Positions 55,551 through 64,000 of a stretch of DNA of 64,000 bases are shown one piece after another (the first letter of the stretch is position 1; every line of letters starts with the position of its first letter). The notes under the pieces were generated by a model that worked only from the letters and a program-made list of their open reading frames with translations, was not told where the DNA came from and did no database searches. The position numbers and the translations under genes were made by a program. The DNA is from CAVVEC01 sp963770485 (GTDB lineage: Bacteria; Acidobacteriota; Terriglobia; Terriglobales; Acidobacteriaceae), in contig CAVYPX010000012.1 in NCBI GenBank assembly GCA_963770485.1, positions 124,001 through 188,000 on the forward strand. Reading direction: 5' to 3'.

Positions 55551-57092
55551 ATGCCGGGTCCAAGCCTCGTTGATCGAGATCCGATCCGCACTTTCCATTT
55601 GGGTCGGTGCCTCGCTGCCGTCTTCCTGTTGACAGCAGTCAGCGCAATCGCCCAGCAAACGCCGCCGAATGCCACGCCCAAGGCCTCCGCAAAAACGGAC
55701 TCACGAAAGGCCAATCCGACCGCAGACCTGGGGAAAGCCTCCGTCCCGCGGCCTTCCGAGACGCCGCCGATTCTCCAGCAGCTCAATTCCGCAATGGAAG
55801 GACTCGTCGCCAAGGTTGCACCGGCAGTGGTGCAAGTCCTGGTTACCGGATACGGTTCCTTGGACGAGAGCAACCACTCGCAAACCGCGCTGGTGGTTCG
55901 TCAACACGCCGTCGGCTCAGGCGTGATCGTCGATCCTAGCGGCTACATCATGACCAATGCGCACGTAGTCGAGGGAGCGCAGCGTATCCGGGTGGTGCTG
56001 CCCTTGCCCATGGCCGATTCTCCTCAAATTGAGCCGGTTGGAAAACAGCGGATTTTGGACGCCAAACTCATCGGCATGCACAAGGAGAGCGATCTGGCTC
56101 TGCTGAAAATTGAGGGAAAGGACTTGCCCACGCTGGAGCTGGGCAGCGCTCGCCCCGTGCATCAGGGCCAACTGGTATTCGCCATCGGCAGCCCGGAAGG
56201 TTTGCAGAACACGGTCACCATGGGTGTGGTGAGTGCCGTGGGCCGCCAGCCGGATCCCGACAAACCCATGGTTTACATCCAGACTGACGCTCCCATCAAC
56301 CCCGGCAACAGCGGTGGCCCGCTGGTGGACATGGACGGTTATGTCCTGGGAATTAACACCCTGATTCTTTCCCAAGGCGGAGGCAGCGAAGGGTTGGGAT
56401 TTGCGATTCCCGCGCGGGTCGTCCGCTTTGTATATCAGAGCCTGCGTAAGTTCGGCCACGTGCATCGCGTCGAGATTCAAGCCGGCGCTCAGACCATCAC
56501 TCCCACTCTGGCCGAAGCCTTAGGACTTGCTCAGAGCTACGGAGTGATCGTTTCCGATGTAACGCCGGGAGGCCCTGCCGACACGGCCGGGCTGAAAGTG
56601 GGAGACATTGTGCTGCGCGCCGATGACCGCCGAATCGACACGCTTCCCGGCCTCACCGCCGCCATGTACCTGCATCCTCTGGATCAGGTGATGCGCCTGA
56701 GCGTCTTGCGCGGAACCGGGAAACGGACCCTTGAAGTCCCGGTCATCGAACACCGAGATTCAATGGACAAGTTCATGGATGCGGTCGATCCCGAAAACAG
56801 TCTGATCGAGCATCTGGGCATTCTGGCAATCGATTTGACCCCGGAACTGCGCGCCGCGGCGGGGGATGTGCGGATTCCGAGCGGGGTGGTGGTCATCGGC
56901 CGTGCCGCCAACCTCCTCGGCCCCGAGACGGGACTGAAAACCGGCGACATTATCCATAGCGTAAATTCGACGCCCATCGATTCGGTGGATGCGCTGCGCA
57001 CAGCCTTGCACGGGCTTAAGCCCAATGCGGCGGTGGCTCTGCAAGTGGAGCGCGACGGAGGCTTGCAGTGGGTGGCGTTTGAGATGGAGTGA
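55551..57092 (+). CDS. HtrA/DegP-like periplasmic serine protease with two PDZ domains
   Basis: A 513-residue protein. ATG 55551 follows GAAGGAG. A signal or anchor segment (RCLAAVFLLTAVSAIA) is followed by a Pro/Ala-rich linker, then the trypsin-like domain with the triad His in MTNAHVVEGA (about 140), Asp in KESDLALLKI (about 181) and Ser in PINPGNSGGPLVD (about 253). Two PDZ domains follow (about 315-410 and 425-510). Such proteases remove or sense misfolded envelope proteins. A palindrome ACTCAAGCC / GGCTTGAGT at 57126-57150 lies just downstream and may be a 3' hairpin. Confidence 0.93.
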   Translation: MPGPSLVDRDPIRTFHLGRCLAAVFLLTAVSAIAQQTPPNATPKASAKTDSRKANPTADLGKASVPRPSETPPILQQLNSAMEGLVAKVAPAVVQVLVTGYGSLDESNHSQTALVVRQHAVGSGVIVDPSGYIMTNAHVVEGAQRIRVVLPLPMADSPQIEPVGKQRILDAKLIGMHKESDLALLKIEGKDLPTLELGSARPVHQGQLVFAIGSPEGLQNTVTMGVVSAVGRQPDPDKPMVYIQTDAPINPGNSGGPLVDMDGYVLGINTLILSQGGGSEGLGFAIPARVVRFVYQSLRKFGHVHRVEIQAGAQTITPTLAEALGLAQSYGVIVSDVTPGGPADTAGLKVGDIVLRADDRRIDTLPGLTAAMYLHPLDQVMRLSVLRGTGKRTLEVPVIEHRDSMDKFMDAVDPENSLIEHLGILAIDLTPELRAAAGDVRIPSGVVVIGRAANLLGPETGLKTGDIIHSVNSTPIDSVDALRTALHGLKPNAAVALQVERDGGLQWVAFEME

Positions 57093-57125
57093 GGAACGAT
57101 TTGCCAGCGGACGGACGGGTGGCTT

Positions 57126-57150
57126 ACTCAAGCCCGGTTTTGGCTTGAGT
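57126..57150 (+). repeat. Hairpin downstream of the protease gene
   Basis: Perfect 9-base arms ACTCAAGCC / GGCTTGAGT with a 7-base loop, 34 bases after the stop codon; no T-run follows. Confidence 0.6.
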
Positions 57151-57258
57151 GGGGGACGGGTGGGCTGCTCGAGATCACAGTCATGTGTGACGTAGTTCAT
57201 CGTCATCGGCTCACGCACGGTCTCTAATGGTGTTGACGACAGAGCAAGGAGGAGGCCT

Positions 57259-57687
57259 ATGCGCAACTCAATTCTTGCGTTGGCAATCCTGTTTTCGTTG
57301 GGGACCGCGGTTGCAGCTCAACAGACCACCGTCAACCAGGTTTCCATCAAACGCACCTCTTGGGCACCCGGTCAGCAGATGTATCACGAGTATTGCGCCG
57401 CTTGCCATGGAGAAAACGCCGCCGGCGGAGGTCCAGCCGCATCCGCCTGCGTCGTCAAGCCGGCGGACCTGACAAAGCTCGCTGCCAACAACCGCGGCAA
57501 GTTTCCCTATGACCATTTCTACGCCGTAATGCAGTTTGGAAGCTTGATGGCGACTCCCGCCCACGGATCGGCAGATATGCCTGTGTGGCTGCCTTTATTT
57601 TCGTCACTCGATCCAAGCCGGGACGCCATCGCGCAGCAGCGCATGCACAATCTCGCGCGCTATATCGCGACGCTTCAGTCGAAGTAG
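57259..57687 (+). CDS. Monoheme cytochrome c
   Basis: A 142-residue secreted protein: signal peptide RNSILALAILFSLGTAVAAQ, heme site EYCAACHGENAAGGG near residue 46, and KPADLTKLAANNRGKFPYDHFYAVM with axial Met candidates (LMATPAHGSADMPVWLPL). It is an electron carrier in the periplasm. GGAGG precedes the ATG. No partner oxidoreductase is adjacent. Confidence 0.9.
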   Translation: MRNSILALAILFSLGTAVAAQQTTVNQVSIKRTSWAPGQQMYHEYCAACHGENAAGGGPAASACVVKPADLTKLAANNRGKFPYDHFYAVMQFGSLMATPAHGSADMPVWLPLFSSLDPSRDAIAQQRMHNLARYIATLQSK

Positions 57688-57888
57688 CTGGCAGCGAGCG
57701 ACTGCGGAAGAGTCGGGGAGACCTGTATGCTGCCGCTGGACACTCAGGGGCTGATCTTGAACACCACGCCGCATCCCTGACCACTGCCTGCCTTGCACTT
57801 CAGATCCCCGCCAGACGATGCTGCTCCGTATAGGGGTGGGCCAGCCCCCAGGTTCGAGATTGCCGACTTGCTAACTTTGGCCCTACGA

Positions 57889-58656
57889 TTACTGCTCACG
57901 CTGCCTGAGGGCAATCCCCGCTGCCCCGATGGCAAGCTTGCCAAGCGACCCCGAGCGGGCAACACCAATCGGCTTCGCGATGGACGCAGCGGAACCGGAA
58001 TCGTCCGGGTTGGCGAAGCCCGGGCTGGCTGTGACGTCGTCTCCTTCTTCGGTCTGGCCAGCTTTGATTGGTTTACGTGCAACGGTTTCATACGCGTAGC
58101 CCGTGAGCACGGCCGTGATTGACCGCTGCGAATCGTCAACCTGCACGCTCAGCCGCGCCCAACCATAGTGAGTCTTAGCGCGTATCTTGAATTTCAGTCC
58201 CAGATAGCGGTTCTTGACGTTTACCCAACTTCCCCCGCTAACCGTCCCGCCATCGCCGGTGGTACCCACCCAAGCCATGTTCCTGCCCGGAAAGTATCGC
58301 CGGGTGCCGATCAGCGCGCCACGTCGAAGGGCGGAGGCATAAACGTTGCTGAATCCGCTAGCCCCGTTGCCGGCGGCGGCGACGACAGACAAGTCCGCTC
58401 CTGTACCACAGCTCTTGCAGGCGGAGTTGACCAGGGTGAAGTCAATTACCCGATCGTGGTTGAGGTCAAGCTTATAGCTCGTGCCGCCATTGATGACGCG
58501 ATGGGTGGGGGTGTAGACGATCTTAGCCTCGCTTGGGGGAGCCAGAGCCAGCACTCCGACTCCAGCCGCAGTCGCGGCCAGTTCATACGCGTTCAGGCGG
58601 CGGTGGATTGACTCGGGTAACTCCGCCATGATCCTCGTGCGGAAAGAACGGTTCAT
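57889..58656 (-). CDS. Secreted protein with a C-terminal LG-LA-GA motif, unknown function
   Basis: A 255-residue protein. The N-terminus has HRRLNAYELAATAAGVGVLALAPPSEAKIVYTP, a signal-like segment after a basic stretch. The body has a beta-rich domain with YKLDLNHDRVIDFTLVN, a calcium-loop-like segment, and ends with PIGVARSGSLGKLAIGAAGIALRQREQ. The LGxLAxGAxG plus basic tail looks like an acidobacterial C-terminal signal seen in other hypothetical proteins; I know of no assigned role. It sits upstream of the GloVer protein on the same strand. Confidence 0.75.
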   Translation of the reverse strand: MNRSFRTRIMAELPESIHRRLNAYELAATAAGVGVLALAPPSEAKIVYTPTHRVINGGTSYKLDLNHDRVIDFTLVNSACKSCGTGADLSVVAAAGNGASGFSNVYASALRRGALIGTRRYFPGRNMAWVGTTGDGGTVSGGSWVNVKNRYLGLKFKIRAKTHYGWARLSVQVDDSQRSITAVLTGYAYETVARKPIKAGQTEEGDDVTASPGFANPDDSGSAASIAKPIGVARSGSLGKLAIGAAGIALRQREQ

Positions 58657-58738
58657 AAAGCACTCCTGCGAATGGGTATTCTCGATTGGCTGACGGAGGA
58701 GCCCACCGTATTTTTGCGCGCGGAGTGAGCGAAGCCTA

Positions 58739-60031
58739 TCATGGCGTCACCTCGAACGCGACCCCATTCCCGGTTGTACCGCCCATTTGGGCTACACCGT
58801 ACAGGTTCCCTTTCTTGTCGGGGATTAAACCGCCGTTCGGCAGGCCACCGTCTTGGCCGCCGGTGAAGTCGTAAAGATCGGTGTATTTCCATCTGCCATG
58901 GCGGCCCGGAGCCAATTTGTAGACCAGTCCGCAACCGCCTCCGTTACAGTTGCCCGTGCCGTAAGTCCACGCCGTGCCGTAGAGGTTCCCAGCTTGGTCC
59001 AGCGCCAGCCCACTCCTGAACAAATAGTCTCCCATATAGCCAGGGCCGAATTCATGCAGCACGCTATACTTCCAACGGCCATTCGAATCGGGCCTCAAGC
59101 TGAATGCCGTACCAGCGCCAAAAGCTCCAGCGGCGGTTGTTGTACCATACAGATTGCCGTGACCGTCCGATATCAGGACGCCGACGGGATAGGCGCCGTC
59201 CGCGGGGGCGAGCGTATGGAGTACGCTCTCCCTCCACTCGTCCTTCGATTTATGCGTGAGCTTGAACAAGACTCCGCAACCGAAATAGCAGCCGAAGGAG
59301 TTCTGGCCACCCTCGTAGGTCGTACCATAAAGAATGCCGCCAACGCCCCAAATTAGTCCTCCCGTTGGGCCACTGCCATCCCTGCAGTTCTGCCCGGAGC
59401 AGAAAGTATAAAGGTCCTTCTCGGTCCAACTCCCCGAACCCGGAGTCAAAACGAAAGCCGCGTCACCGCCGGTGCCGTAAAGATTTCCCTTCTGGTCGAA
59501 AATCAGGCCACCAGTGGGACCACCTATGCGTTGTTGAAACTGGTAGAGGAGCTTATACTGCCAACCTCCTTTCGAGTCTGGGGCTAGCTCGAATGCAATG
59601 CCACAGCCGTCGTAAGTGCCGCAGCCTCCGCCGTAGCCAGTCGTGCCGTACAATGCTCCCGCGGCGTCCAGCACCATGCTGCCGTTGGGATAGGCGCCGT
59701 CGGCGCAACTGCTCTGGGAACAGAAGGCATAAAGCACACTCTCGGTCCATGCGCCTGATCCTGGAGTCAGCCTGAACACCGTGCCGCAGCCCATACCGTC
59801 AATGGTGTCGCACTGCTGATTGTCGGCGCCGCCGTAGTATGTCGCCCCGTACAGATTCCCACTTGCATCGAATGTCAGCCCACCATACGGATCTGCGCCG
59901 TCACTCCCGCCCTGGAACGAATACAGCACCTTGTACTTGCTGGCTGCCAAGCCATTCGGCGCAATCACCAGAATTAGCCCGCAAACTACCAAAGACGTGA
60001 TCAAAGCGGATCGCAGCGGTTTCCGTACCAT
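58739..60031 (-). CDS. GloVer-repeat secreted protein (TIGR03803-type)
   Basis: A 430-residue protein with a signal peptide (SALITSLVVCGLILVIAPNGLAA). It is made of about eight repeats of the form VLYSFxGGxDGAxPxGGLxxDxxGNLYGTTxxGG, with GCGTVFKL- or GCGVLFKL-type ends (for example GMGCGTVFRLTPG, CGIAFELAPD, GCGVLFKLTHK, GTAFSLRPD). This is the choice-of-anchor GloVer repeat known mainly from Acidobacteria and Planctomycetes, probably a surface beta-propeller. The final anchor is not visible here. Disulphides are likely (CDTIDGMGC, CGTYDGC). Confidence 0.87.
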   Translation of the reverse strand: MVRKPLRSALITSLVVCGLILVIAPNGLAASKYKVLYSFQGGSDGADPYGGLTFDASGNLYGATYYGGADNQQCDTIDGMGCGTVFRLTPGSGAWTESVLYAFCSQSSCADGAYPNGSMVLDAAGALYGTTGYGGGCGTYDGCGIAFELAPDSKGGWQYKLLYQFQQRIGGPTGGLIFDQKGNLYGTGGDAAFVLTPGSGSWTEKDLYTFCSGQNCRDGSGPTGGLIWGVGGILYGTTYEGGQNSFGCYFGCGVLFKLTHKSKDEWRESVLHTLAPADGAYPVGVLISDGHGNLYGTTTAAGAFGAGTAFSLRPDSNGRWKYSVLHEFGPGYMGDYLFRSGLALDQAGNLYGTAWTYGTGNCNGGGCGLVYKLAPGRHGRWKYTDLYDFTGGQDGGLPNGGLIPDKKGNLYGVAQMGGTTGNGVAFEVTP

Positions 60032-60183
60032 CGGGCACCACCTAGGTCGAGAGATTTGGACAGGAGGGAGAGTGCGCGAGCCGGAGACTCTCGACGGGCA
60101 GCAAGTATACTACGAAACCAGACGGGCTTCTAGCCTGCGTTCAGAAAAGAGGACTCGAGGGCCAAGTCCCCTCCAGTTTTGGC

Positions 60184-60323
60184 AGTGGCTCAGTTTGATT
60201 GTTTATCCCGAGCAAGCGTTCTTTTGCGCAGCGAGGGATCTGGGCGAGCCGCGCGGAAGCGTCGCGTTCGTCGCGACGCAATAATCGCGCGTTTGGCTCG
60301 CTTCCATATCAAACTGAGCCACT
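60184..60323. repeat. Dispersed palindromic element, family 1, copy 2
   Basis: A 140-base element with a perfect 16-base terminal inverted repeat, AGTGGCTCAGTTTGAT / ATCAAACTGAGCCACT. The interior holds ATCCCGAGC, GCGCAGCGAGGGATCTGGGC, GAGCCGCGCG and TTGGCTCGCTTCCAT, shared with 4701-4838. It sits next to the 3' end of aroDE. Confidence 0.85.
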
Positions 60324-60333
60324 CCTCCAGTTT

Positions 60334-61908
60334 TTATTTCTTATTTTCGTTGTTCCCATTCTTCGCGACGGCGCGCTCCTCGAGCGCCCGGGTCACCACG
60401 AAGAGCATTTCATCCCAGGGCGCAGGCTTGCCGGTCCAGATCTCAAATTGGCGGGCGGCCTGATGCACGAACATCTCGATTCCCGGGATAATCTCCGCGC
60501 CGGCCGCTTTGGCCAGCTTCACCAGGCGAGTCTCGGGCGGGTCGTAGATCATATCGAAAACATAACGCGCCTTGATTTCGTTTTCATTCAAAGGAGACTC
60601 GCGGGTGTTGCCCAATCCCACGGGCGTCGCGTTGATGATCACATCGAAGGTGAGTTTCTTCAGGTCGGCGCGCTTGAGGAGGCGGGCCCGGGCGGAGCGG
60701 GCAAGTTTCTGCGCCGGGCCGAGCGTGCGATTCAAAATGTAAACTTCAGCGCCGCGTTCCTTGAGTCCAAAAACGGCAGCCCGGGCCGCGCCTCCGGCTC
60801 CCAGGACCAGTATTTTGGCCTGCTCCAGCGTAATCCGCTGCTGCAGTGGACGCAGCACGCCCGCGGCGTCGGTATTGAAGCCGTAGAGCTTCGCGTCCTG
60901 GGCCCGGACCACCGTATTACAGGCCCCGATTTTGGTAGTGTGAGTATCGGTGTTGTCGAGGTGGGAAACGATTGCCTGCTTGTACGGCATCGTGATGGAA
61001 AGCCCGTGGATGGGGATGTCTCGCACGCAGGACAGCAGATCCTTCAGGGTTTTGGCGTGCAGCGCGAGATAGACTCCGTTCACGGTTTCGCGGCGCAGAG
61101 CCGCGTTCATGATGACGGGCGAAAGCGAGTGCGCTACAGGATCGCCCGCCACCCCGTATACCCGGGTGGCGGCATCGACTTGTTCGATGCGATAGGTGCT
61201 GCGTAACTCCTGTGCCGTGACCTGGCCCGGAGCGGTCTTTTCGTCCTCGCTGACCGCCCCGAAGGTGAACACACTGCCGGCGCGGACGCCCAGCACCCGG
61301 CTGATGATGCCCTGTTCGCCCATACACAGCCCGATCAGCGAGTGCCGGTCGCTGTTCTTCTCCAGGAACTTCATCATGAGTACGTTGTCGTAGAGAGTGG
61401 TAGCGGTGGTGACGATCTTGTAGAAGTCGGCGGAGAGCGCCACCATCTTTTCCAGTGTCTCCTCCAGCTTCTTGGTCGTGTGGAAATCATGGTAGGAGAG
61501 GATCAAAGCCGCATGCGTGCGCAGACGTTGCAGTTGGGCTGCCTTGCACCGCGTTGCACTCTGCAGTTCGAGGTCAACAAGCTGGCAGCCAGCGGCCGAA
61601 GCTTTAGTCAGGATCTCCAACTCGGAGGCGATCGAGCCCCGAAACTTGCCGCCATTCGGAACCCGGCGGCAGGTGCCGATAGCCACCACGTGGGGATGGT
61701 ATTCCGTGAACTGCTTGATCTTGGGCAGCGCCAGCGCCGGGCGTGGCAGGTAATCTAACCTGAACTCAAGAAAGGTGTTATCCCGAACCAAGGCCTCAGC
61801 CTTTTGGATCATTTCGGCTGGATCGGAGCCAATGACAGCCACACACACACGCGGCAAGCGCAGAGGACGAAGACGAGGCACATAGCTGTTGGATGCAGCA
61901 GTCATCAT
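60334..61908 (-). CDS. Fused 3-dehydroquinate dehydratase (type I) and shikimate dehydrogenase
   Basis: About 524 residues. The N-terminal part (1-245) is a type I dehydroquinase with ALILSYHDFHTT (catalytic His) and FYKIVTTATT (Schiff-base Lys). The C-terminal part (265-520) is shikimate dehydrogenase with HSLSPVIMNAAL (shikimate site), ITMPYKQA (catalytic Lys), CNTVVRAQDAKLYGFNTDAAGV, the NADP loop VLGAGGAARAAVFGL and INATPVGLG. It catalyses two successive steps of aromatic amino acid biosynthesis. Fused AroDE is standard in plants and occurs in several bacterial groups. ATG 61908 is used; the frame runs on to 61980 with poor sequence. Confidence 0.94.
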   Translation of the reverse strand: MMTAASNSYVPRLRPLRLPRVCVAVIGSDPAEMIQKAEALVRDNTFLEFRLDYLPRPALALPKIKQFTEYHPHVVAIGTCRRVPNGGKFRGSIASELEILTKASAAGCQLVDLELQSATRCKAAQLQRLRTHAALILSYHDFHTTKKLEETLEKMVALSADFYKIVTTATTLYDNVLMMKFLEKNSDRHSLIGLCMGEQGIISRVLGVRAGSVFTFGAVSEDEKTAPGQVTAQELRSTYRIEQVDAATRVYGVAGDPVAHSLSPVIMNAALRRETVNGVYLALHAKTLKDLLSCVRDIPIHGLSITMPYKQAIVSHLDNTDTHTTKIGACNTVVRAQDAKLYGFNTDAAGVLRPLQQRITLEQAKILVLGAGGAARAAVFGLKERGAEVYILNRTLGPAQKLARSARARLLKRADLKKLTFDVIINATPVGLGNTRESPLNENEIKARYVFDMIYDPPETRLVKLAKAAGAEIIPGIEMFVHQAARQFEIWTGKPAPWDEMLFVVTRALEERAVAKNGNNENKK

Positions 61909-62128
61909 TTTATGAGAGTGGCGCGATATTACAGTCCCGTAATTGCAGATGCAACAACGGATTATGAATTTTTGCGGCAAAAACTTTTTAACGTATCCGG
62001 CATGACACCAGCGTAACCTTGACCCGGAGTACCCGAATTGTTACTGTCCGGGCTGGAAGCCCTTTTATTTTCTGTAGTTAACGGGAAACGAGCTGGGCTG
62101 ATCTTTCGCCCTTCGCTCTGGAGGTAAC

Positions 62129-63103
62129 ATGAAGAAAACAGGACTATTGCTGATTCTGTGCCTGGTGGCTGCGGCGCCTGCCCAGCAATCAACTCCCATG
62201 CCCGCGGCGGATGCGGCAGAACTGGTGGCTCCCGCCGGGACCCAGCCCACCACGGCCAGCTTCCCCTTCGAGCGCGTGCAGACGCCGACCAAGATTGACT
62301 TGACCTGCGCCGGATTCGTCAGCAAACAACTGCTGCCCAATGCCAATTTCGTGGCGGGCGGATTGCAAACCCCCAATACCACCAAGTACTCCAATGGCGA
62401 GTTGGTGTATCTGGCGGGAAAGGGCTACGAGGTTGGCCAGGAATACACGATTGTGCGCGAACTGCGCGATCCCAATCGCTATGAACTGTTCGCCGGCCAG
62501 CACGCTCTGCTGAATGCCATGGGCCAGCCCTATTCCGAGTTAGCCAAGGTGCGCATCGTCGATACCCGTAGCCGGATGGCCATTGCGGAAATCGAGGTCA
62601 GTTGTGATCCGGTCAATCCCGGCGACATTGCTATTCCCTGGGTGGAAAAAGCACCAATTACCTTCCGTCCTCCGCTGCGCTTTGATCGTTTTCTACCCGC
62701 GAATGGAAAAGCCAGCGGTCGGATCGTGATGGCTCGGGATTTTGATTCAGAAGTGGGACCTGGCATGAAAGTCTATATGAACATAGGCTCAAATCAAGGT
62801 GTGAAGCCGGGAGACTACTTCCGCGCCGTCCGTTCCTACGAAGCGGACCTGCATGATCCGGTGGATTCGCTCTCCTTCAAGGCCTCCACCAACGAGGATA
62901 CGCAGAAGCACCAGGCCTCGATTGACCCCAACTTCTTTACGAAGACCGGCGGGCCCGTCATCCATGTGGCCGATCTGCCGCGCCGAGCCGTCGGCGAAGT
63001 CGTCATCCTTTCCACCACGCCAACCACGAGCACCGGCATGGTCGTATTTGCCAATGAGAGTGTGCACCCGGGCGACGTCGTGGAACTGGATCCGCCCCAG
63101 TAA
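62129..63103 (+). CDS. Secreted protein, FlgT C-terminal-like, unknown function
   Basis: A 324-residue protein with a signal peptide (KKTGLLLILCLVAAAPAQ). The sequence has repeated small beta domains: GELVYLAGKGYEVGQEYTIVRELRD, AKVRIVDTRSRMAIAEIEVSCDPVNPGDIAIP and KVYMNIGSNQGVKPGDYFRAVRSY, with the last reading like a FlgT-C or LysM-associated fold (NIGSNQGVKPGD). The role may be in envelope or surface assembly; no flagellar genes are nearby. CTGGAGG precedes the ATG. Confidence 0.75.
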   Translation: MKKTGLLLILCLVAAAPAQQSTPMPAADAAELVAPAGTQPTTASFPFERVQTPTKIDLTCAGFVSKQLLPNANFVAGGLQTPNTTKYSNGELVYLAGKGYEVGQEYTIVRELRDPNRYELFAGQHALLNAMGQPYSELAKVRIVDTRSRMAIAEIEVSCDPVNPGDIAIPWVEKAPITFRPPLRFDRFLPANGKASGRIVMARDFDSEVGPGMKVYMNIGSNQGVKPGDYFRAVRSYEADLHDPVDSLSFKASTNEDTQKHQASIDPNFFTKTGGPVIHVADLPRRAVGEVVILSTTPTTSTGMVVFANESVHPGDVVELDPPQ

Positions 63104-63137
63104 GATTTTCAGAGAAGTTTTGGCCACCGCAGCCGTG

Positions 63138-63176
63138 ATCCGGGGAGGAGCGAACCGCTTCTCCCCGGATTTTTAT
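63138..63176 (+). terminator. Intrinsic terminator
   Basis: ATCCGGGGAG / CTCCCCGGAT with a 13-base loop, followed by TTTTATT, 35 bases after the stop codon. Confidence 0.9.
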
Positions 63177-63214
63177 TGGGCCACCGCTCGGTTTTCGGCG
63201 CCGATGCTGGTGTG

Positions 63215-63361
63215 GGCGGACACTCCTGTCCGCCGCTTTTGACTTTGCTCTTGAGGTTGGGAGCGGTCGCCTACAACCCAGGATTTAGGGTCGGTAGCTG
63301 CACGATTCCCCCGGCGACTGAAAAAAGTCAACGTCAAGGGCGGCGGACAAGAGTGTCCGCC
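63215..63361. repeat. Pair of GGCGGACA hairpins
   Basis: GGCGGACA-CTCC-TGTCCGCC (63215-63234) and GGCGGACA-AGAG-TGTCCGCC (63342-63361) are two copies of the same short palindrome in the region between the FlgT-like gene and chrA. No gene is seen in 63177-63460. Confidence 0.7.
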
Positions 63362-63460
63362 CTACATGGGCCATTGGACGGGAAATCTACCATCATCTGT
63401 CTGTGACGAATCGAACAATTTGATGTTGTGCCCAGAAGGCGAGCATTTACCACTGTGCGG

Positions 63461-64000
63461 TCAGGCGTGCAGCCAGGTCACTCCGACACCCAGAGCCGCT
63501 CCGCCCAGCACCAGCCACGCCGAGTTCATCCGATAGCACACTAGCAGGAACAGACTCAGCGCCGCCAGAACGAGTGTGGTCCCATCCACCACGGCGGCGC
63601 GGAAAAGTTGCCAGGTCACGACCGTGATCAGGGCCAGCGCCGCAACATTCACTCCATCAAGCATCGCGCCGGCCAGAGCTGACTGGCGCAAGCGAGGCAC
63701 CAGCGGCCCGCTGATCGCAACCAGAAAGAACGCGGGCAGAAAAATCGCGATCGTCGCAACCGCCGCGCCGCGAAAACCTCCCAGCACATATCCGATGAAC
63801 GTCGCCGCAGTGGAGATTGGGCCGGGAGTCACTTGACCCATCGCGATCGCATCGAGCAACTGCCGTTCGCTGATCCAGCCCAGTCTGGCCACCAGGTTGG
63901 ACCGAATCAGCGCCACCAGCACGTAGCCGCCGCCGAAAAGAATGGCGCCGATCTTCAGAAAGACCAGGAAGAGAGCACCAAGACCGAACGGCGTGCCGGC
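63461..64000 (-). CDS. chrA: Chromate transporter family protein ChrA (5' partial)
   Basis: The frame is open to the end of the window; 179 residues are visible. FLKIGAILFGGGYVLVALIRSNLV with GWISERQLLDAIAMGQVTPGPISTAATFIGYVLGG is the CHR-domain signature, followed by four more membrane segments (AAVATIAIFLPAFFLVAISG, MLDGVNVAALALITVVTW and others). CHR proteins export chromate or related anions. This part corresponds to the second half-domain of a two-domain ChrA or to a short-chain member; the N-terminal part lies outside. Confidence 0.88.
   Translation of the reverse strand, partial: AGTPFGLGALFLVFLKIGAILFGGGYVLVALIRSNLVARLGWISERQLLDAIAMGQVTPGPISTAATFIGYVLGGFRGAAVATIAIFLPAFFLVAISGPLVPRLRQSALAGAMLDGVNVAALALITVVTWQLFRAAVVDGTTLVLAALSLFLLVCYRMNSAWLVLGGAALGVGVTWLHA

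Noticed and set aside
60199..61206. 335-codon frame on the + strand opposite aroDE
   Set aside because: The reverse-strand enzyme is unambiguous; the + frame begins inside a repeat and has no family features.

Overview
This window looks like chromosomal DNA of a soil Acidobacteriota (order-level affinity near Koribacter or Terriglobia; inferred, no database was searched). The clues are a complete minus-strand rRNA operon whose 16S reads as acidobacterial, a GloVer-repeat secreted protein, several Acidobacteria-style secreted proteins of unknown role, moderately high GC, and many short dispersed palindromes.

Layout. 1-7.4 kb: a catabolic locus with a partial aldehyde dehydrogenase, a FadR-type regulator with a matching operator, a hydroxyacid dehydrogenase, 2-oxoacid dehydrogenase E1-alpha and E1-beta, an M24 'pita-bread' hydrolase that has lost metal/active-site residues, and E2. 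7.6-11.4 kb: an RNA methyltransferase, a secreted protein, a polysaccharide deacetylase and a GNAT-like protein. 11.6-16.2 kb: a three-gene mini-NRPS locus (stand-alone A-T protein with a leucine-type specificity code, cytochrome P450, stand-alone condensation protein). 16.4-18.9 kb: a diheme cytochrome c and a PQQ dehydrogenase with a frameshift. 18.9-20.3 kb: a degenerate IS5-like element that appears to carry a passenger gene and abuts glnA. 22-26 kb: secreted and membrane proteins of unknown role.

26-30 kb: a small-gene island (VapBC, a zinc-ribbon protein, a DUF433/DUF5615 pair, a two-gene operon of unknowns, a PIN-like gene) lying directly downstream of the rRNA operon. Its modules are separated by three remnants of the 5S rRNA 3' part together with the operon terminator. 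This is the most unusual structure in the window. 30-36 kb: 5S, 23S, tRNA-Ala, tRNA-Ile and 16S, with spacers built from palindromes and long processing stems.

37-64 kb: mostly ordinary chromosomal genes: BNR-repeat protein, pyrD, a Phd/RelE-like toxin-antitoxin operon with clear operators, serS, a LolA-like protein, a GT39-type glycosyltransferase, a three-domain GH18-NodB-GT2 fusion, a tryptophanase-like lyase, a proline-catabolic aldehyde dehydrogenase, a PilZ plus degenerate-receiver LuxR pair, an HtrA protease, a cytochrome c, a GloVer-repeat protein, a fused AroD-AroE, a FlgT-like secreted protein and a partial ChrA transporter. At least four families of short dispersed repeats recur across the window, several of them inside operons or against gene ends.
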